A DNA stretch of 45,790 nucleotides from an uncultured Armatimonadota bacterium. GTDB taxonomy: Bacteria; Armatimonadota; Armatimonadia; Armatimonadales; Armatimonadaceae. Positions 42,332-45,790 of this stretch are shown here, one piece after another. The position numbers and the translations under genes are program-made. The notes beneath the pieces were generated by a model that was given only the letters and a program-made list of their open reading frames with translations, was not told the origin of the DNA and did not search any database. Position 1 is the first letter of the stretch. Each line of letters starts with the position of its first letter. Location of the stretch: NCBI GenBank assembly GCA_903910385.1, contig CAIVZM010000021.1, positions 1 through 45,790 on the forward strand. The letters are read 5' to 3'.

Positions 42332-43354
42332 TTGTCCCGCAAAAATGAGAAAGATAAGACATTGTCAGTTCGAATTGGCATTCTCAGTTTCGCACATATG
42401 CACGCGGCGTCGTATGCCGGGTCGCTACCTCATATTCCCGGCGCAACGCTGGTCGGGATAGCCGATGAAGACCGCGACCGGGCGACCCGCATGGCGACGC
42501 AGTTCGGGACGACGGCATACCCTTCTTACGAAGCCCTGCTGGCGGATGTGGATGCGGTCGTCATCTGTAGCGAGAACGTCCACCACCGCCGGTTGACCGA
42601 ACTTGCGGCGAAGGCGCAGAAGCATGTTCTTTGCGAAAAACCGCTGGCGACCACTCTGGAAGATGCGGATGCTATGATCGCCATTTGCGCCGAAAACGGC
42701 GTCAAATTATTCACGGCGTTCCCCTGCCGATTCCATCCCGCGTATAAGCGCTTGAAAGCGGCGACGCAGGAAGGCGCTATCGGTCAGATTATCGGCGCGA
42801 ACACGACCAATCAGGGACAGTGTCCCGGCGGATGGTTCATCGATAAAAAAATGAGCGGCGGTGGCGCAGCGATCGACCACACCGTCCATGTCACCGATTT
42901 ACTACGCGATATGATGGGCGCGGAACCGGTCGAAGTCTATGCGGAACTCACGAACGGTATGGCGCATAGCGACTACGACGACTGCGCTTTGATTACAATC
43001 ACTTTCGACAACGGGGTATTCGCAACGCTGGATGCTTCCTGGTCGCGCCCAAAATCGTTCTGGACGTGGGGTAATGTCAAAATTGCCCTGACCGGTACGG
43101 AAGGCGTCGCCTCTATGGATATGTTCGCACAAAATCATGTCGTGTTTTCCGATGTCGCCGAACGCCCCTCCCTTCATAACTGGGGCGACAATATGGATCT
43201 GGAAATGATTCAGGCATTCGTCGATGCGGTCGCCGGGACGCAGGACCTGAATGCCCCCGTTTCGCTGGCGACCGGGGAAGATGGACGAGCGGCGGCAAGA
43301 GTCGCTCTCGCCGCTTATCGCGCCGCCGAGACAGGACAACCCGTGACCTTATGA
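42332..43354 (+). CDS. Gfo/Idh/MocA family oxidoreductase with altered nucleotide motif
   Basis: 340 aa. The family EKP motif is present (VLCEKPLATTLEDAD), as is the C-terminal GGGAAIDHTVHVTDLLR with D-x3-H. The usual GxGxxG loop is replaced by GILSFAHMHAASYAGSL, a variant seen in some family members that may bind the cofactor differently. TTG at 42332 (AGGA about 10 nt upstream) and TTG at 42362 (at the Rossmann strand) are both possible starts. The gene follows the first oxidoreductase by 57 nt and overlaps the membrane protein gene by ATGA. Confidence 0.92.
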   Translation: MSRKNEKDKTLSVRIGILSFAHMHAASYAGSLPHIPGATLVGIADEDRDRATRMATQFGTTAYPSYEALLADVDAVVICSENVHHRRLTELAAKAQKHVLCEKPLATTLEDADAMIAICAENGVKLFTAFPCRFHPAYKRLKAATQEGAIGQIIGANTTNQGQCPGGWFIDKKMSGGGAAIDHTVHVTDLLRDMMGAEPVEVYAELTNGMAHSDYDDCALITITFDNGVFATLDASWSRPKSFWTWGNVKIALTGTEGVASMDMFAQNHVVFSDVAERPSLHNWGDNMDLEMIQAFVDAVAGTQDLNAPVSLATGEDGRAAARVALAAYRAAETGQPVTL

Positions 43355-45339
43355 TTTCTGGCGCGCAACAAACTTCAACCGGCGCTCTGGCGCACAACGA
43401 TACCGGGCAAACGGTTCCTCGTTCCGGTGGTTTTCTGCGCCGGCTCGTTATTCTGTTTCTTGCCTGTCTATTGATCCTGCTGGACGCTTTCTGGGTTATC
43501 CGGGCGGAACGCATTACCGGAGGACCGTACTTCTCCACCATTTCCCTTTTCGCCAATGTCCTGTTCATTCTGACCGGCGTCACCATCCTGAATGCGCTTG
43601 TGCGCAAGGTCGCACCGCGTACCGCTCTGTCACAGGGTGAACTGATGCTGATCTACGCGATGCTGGCGGTCGGCGGCGCGTTCGCCGGACAGGATATGGG
43701 TTCGGCTCTGGTTCCTCTTATTTCTCATGCCGCCACCTATAGCGGCCCGGAAAATGGATGGGCGGATCGCTTCGGGCAGTACTTGCCTAAACTCTGGACT
43801 ATCAGCGACAAAAAGGCTCTCAAGTCCTTCTACGATGGGCATTCCACGCTGTATACGCCGGAACATCTGGCGCTCTGGGCGACGCCCGCTATAGCATGGT
43901 GCTTTTTCATCGCTATCCTTTTCTGGACGATGATGTGCCTGAACGTTCTGGTTCGGCGTGGATGGCAGGAGCGTGAGCGTTTACCCTTCCCGGTCGTCGA
44001 ACTCCCGATTCAAATGACGGAGGACAGCGGCGCGCTCTGGAAAAAGCCCCTGTTCTGGGTCGGTTTCTGCCTTGTCGCCGCTATCGAAGTCCTGAACGGA
44101 TTACATTCCCTCTACCCGGCGCTACCGGAGATCAACCTTCAGCACTATGAAATCCAGAATCAGGGCATTTTCACCCAGTGGCCTTATAACGCTGTCGGAT
44201 TTACCTGCTACTCTTTCTATCCCTTCGCCATCGGTCTGGGATATCTGTTGCCACTGGATTTGATCTTCTCCTGCTGGTTCTTCTACCTTTTCTGGAAAGC
44301 GCAATTGATCATCTCACGCGCCGCTTCCTGGGATACCACCCCGGACTTCCCCTTTGTGCGGGAGCAAGCGTTCGGCGGCTACCTGGCGATTCTGGTGTTC
44401 ATGTTCTGGAATGGAAGACAATATTTCCAGGAGATGTTCAAGCGGATTTTCGGCGAACCGTCCGAATTGGACGATACAAACGAGGGATTGACCTACCGGC
44501 AGGCGATGGGCGGGGCGTTGGTAGGCTTTACGATTCTTGCCGTCTTCTTCGTCTGGGCGGGAATGCGCCCCTCGACTGCGGCGCTGGCGTTCCTGATTTA
44601 CTTCGCTCTGGCGTTAGCGGTCGCGCGATTGCGTGCGGAACTCGGCCCGCCTGTTCATGACCTGCACTTTTCCGGACCAGACCATATGTTACCCCGCATG
44701 TTCGGGACGACTGCACTCGGAGCGCAAGACCTTACCCTGTTATCCTTTTTCTACTGGTTCAACCGCGCGTACCGTGCGCACCCCATGCCACATGGCGTCG
44801 AAGGACTCAAGGCGGCATCAGATACAGATGTTACACAAAAAGGGATGTTCTGGGCGCTGATTCTGGCGGGAGTCTTCAGCGGTATTGCAGTCTTCTGGGC
44901 ATATTTGCATCAGGCGTATATTCTGGGCGCGGCTTCCCAGATGCAGTGGGGACGCGGATTTGGGGACGAAACCTATAACCGCCTTAACGGTTGGCTACAG
45001 ACACCCCAACCACCCAACCTTCAAGCCAATATCGCCGCTCTGGGAGGTTTCGTATTCTGCTCTCTCCTGATGATCGCCCGGATTCGTTTTGCAGGCTTTC
45101 CCTTCCACCCAATCGGTTATGCGATTTCCGGTTCATGGAGCATGAATCTGGTCTGGATGCCGCTCTTTTTCGCCTGGGTGATCAAGGGGCTTTTACTACG
45201 TTATGGCGGGGTTAGACTTTACCGACAGGCATTACCTTTCTTCCTGGGTCTGATTCTGGGGCAATTTCTGGTCGGCCCGTTCTGGCATCTGATCGGACTT
45301 CTGCTGGATACGCGACCGTATTCCTTCTGGGGAGGATAA
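43351..45339 (+). CDS. DUF6785/DUF6784-type polytopic membrane protein
   Basis: 662 aa with about 14-16 hydrophobic helices. Homologous to the protein at 18825-20804: shared LVRRGWQERERLPFPVVELP, the central AFGGYLAILVFMFWNGRQY, ELGPPVHDLHFSGPDHML, and the end LLLRYGGVRLYRQALPFFLG plus LILGQFLVG. It overlaps the upstream oxidoreductase stop by 4 nt, so it is translationally coupled to it. The operon suggests uptake or export of a sugar-like compound processed by the two oxidoreductases, an inference from context only. A strong terminator follows 18 nt after the stop. Confidence 0.88.
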   Translation: MISGAQQTSTGALAHNDTGQTVPRSGGFLRRLVILFLACLLILLDAFWVIRAERITGGPYFSTISLFANVLFILTGVTILNALVRKVAPRTALSQGELMLIYAMLAVGGAFAGQDMGSALVPLISHAATYSGPENGWADRFGQYLPKLWTISDKKALKSFYDGHSTLYTPEHLALWATPAIAWCFFIAILFWTMMCLNVLVRRGWQERERLPFPVVELPIQMTEDSGALWKKPLFWVGFCLVAAIEVLNGLHSLYPALPEINLQHYEIQNQGIFTQWPYNAVGFTCYSFYPFAIGLGYLLPLDLIFSCWFFYLFWKAQLIISRAASWDTTPDFPFVREQAFGGYLAILVFMFWNGRQYFQEMFKRIFGEPSELDDTNEGLTYRQAMGGALVGFTILAVFFVWAGMRPSTAALAFLIYFALALAVARLRAELGPPVHDLHFSGPDHMLPRMFGTTALGAQDLTLLSFFYWFNRAYRAHPMPHGVEGLKAASDTDVTQKGMFWALILAGVFSGIAVFWAYLHQAYILGAASQMQWGRGFGDETYNRLNGWLQTPQPPNLQANIAALGGFVFCSLLMIARIRFAGFPFHPIGYAISGSWSMNLVWMPLFFAWVIKGLLLRYGGVRLYRQALPFFLGLILGQFLVGPFWHLIGLLLDTRPYSFWGG

Positions 45340-45357
45340 ACCGGGCATAAAAAACAA

Positions 45358-45408
45358 AAACCCTCGAAATCCCATTCCAGCGACGCTTCTGGATTGGGGC
45401 GAGGGTTT
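45358..45408. terminator. Strong bidirectional terminator
   Basis: AAACCCTCG (45358-45366) pairs with CGAGGGTTT (45400-45408), with a further inner stem (CCATTCCAG with CTGGATTGG) and an 8-nt loop. It has A- and T-rich flanks and lies after the membrane protein gene, facing the convergent PEP-CTERM gene. Confidence 0.85.
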
Positions 45409-45520
45409 GAAGGTGTGGATGGGAATTCAGTGCGTTGATCAGAGGCGTAGACCAATGCACTGTTTTCCCTTTTTGCTTACGCTAAAAGTTAAATTCTACT
45501 AGTAGTCGAAAGACGACCGC

Positions 45521-45790
45521 TTACGCTTTGCGCTTGCGGGCGATCAGGCCAAGAACGGAACCCGCCGCGAGAACGCCGAAGGCGACCACGCCCGGTTCCG
45601 GAACGATGGTGACGGTGATCGATACGGAAGCCGCCGACTGCCCACTGGCAATCGAGTGCAGGTTATCAAAGTAACCAATCGTAGCGGAGTAAACGCCATC
45701 CGCAAAACCCGTGAAGTCAAAAGACGCCAGGTTCAGGGTAGGAGTCATAGCATTGGCAGTAGCCTTGGGCAGTAGATCAGCGCCGGAACC
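45521..45790 (-). CDS. PEP-CTERM surface protein, C-terminal part only
   Basis: The frame is open to the right edge, so the gene starts outside the window; 89 residues are visible. Strands such as FADGVYSATIGYFDNLHS suggest a beta-rich exported domain. The end is a PEP-CTERM sorting signal: VPEPG, a hydrophobic helix (VVAFGVLAAGSVLGLIA) and the basic RKRKA. Such proteins are processed by exosortase and sent to the cell surface, usually in exopolysaccharide-producing Gram-negative-type bacteria. Confidence 0.9.
   Translation of the reverse strand, partial: GSGADLLPKATANAMTPTLNLASFDFTGFADGVYSATIGYFDNLHSIASGQSAASVSITVTIVPEPGVVAFGVLAAGSVLGLIARKRKA

Noticed and set aside
1-45790. tRNA, rRNA or known riboswitch
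   Set aside because: No tRNA arm pattern, rRNA-like stretch or recognised riboswitch core was found on either strand by eye; a covariance-model scan would be decisive.

Overview
The window looks like a bacterial chromosome segment of roughly 55% GC. The secreted cytochrome-type DUF1549/DUF1553 protein, two large DUF6785/DUF6784-type membrane proteins, a DUF3500 protein, a PEP-CTERM surface protein, Gfo/Idh/MocA oxidoreductases, and several start codons placed 5-6 nt after a -10-like hexamer together suggest an Armatimonadota-like (or PVC-like) organism. This placement is inference from gene content; no rRNA or tRNA was seen.

Region 1 (1-6651, minus strand) is a type I-C CRISPR-Cas interference locus. 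cas3, cas5c, cas8c and cas7c lie in order, followed directly by a short leader and an array of nine identical 37-bp repeats that runs off the left edge. The usual cas4-cas1-cas2 adaptation genes are not between cas7c and the array. Upstream of cas3, on the same strand, is a predicted zinc-ribbon/ribbon-helix-helix protein preceded by a triplicated 16-bp unit carrying its ribosome binding site, then murB.

Region 2 (8.8-21.9 kb) is mostly metabolic and envelope genes: a 49-aa membrane peptide, an acyl-CoA synthetase, a FeoB-associated-type Cys-rich peptide, a D-2-hydroxyacid dehydrogenase, a VanZ-like protein, the PSCyt1/DUF1549/DUF1553 protein, a GlcF-like iron-sulfur subunit, a stand-alone phosphohistidine swivel-domain protein, a DUF6785-type membrane protein and a DUF3500 protein.

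Region 3 (22.0-28.4 kb) holds an overlapping three-gene operon (zinc-ribbon membrane protein, SPFH protein, SPFH lipoprotein). It is followed by decay: a Tat-signal/metallophosphoesterase remnant broken at a 17-bp tandem repeat, and a receiver-multiPAS-histidine kinase split by a deletion and frameshift.

Region 4 (28.5-35.9 kb) has a fatty acid hydroxylase-family protein, an ABC exporter, a PhyH-family dioxygenase, a nucleotidyltransferase whose upstream codons resemble the end of an ECF sigma factor, and a UvrA-family ATPase. An IS5-family element (920 bp) sits exactly at the uvrA stop codon; its transposase is broken by a 31-bp tandem duplication.

Region 5 (36.8-45.8 kb) starts with a PIN-like remnant and a 1094-aa membrane-anchored patatin-like lipase with AT-richer composition, then a gene-poor gap, a small zinc-ribbon protein, an operon of two Gfo/Idh/MocA oxidoreductases overlapping a second DUF6785-type membrane protein, a strong terminator, and the C-terminus of a PEP-CTERM protein running off the right edge.

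The features most likely to repay follow-up are the SPFH/zinc-ribbon operon, the membrane patatin, the I-C locus lacking an adjacent adaptation module with its Zn-RHH neighbour, and the recurrent leaderless-type start sites.
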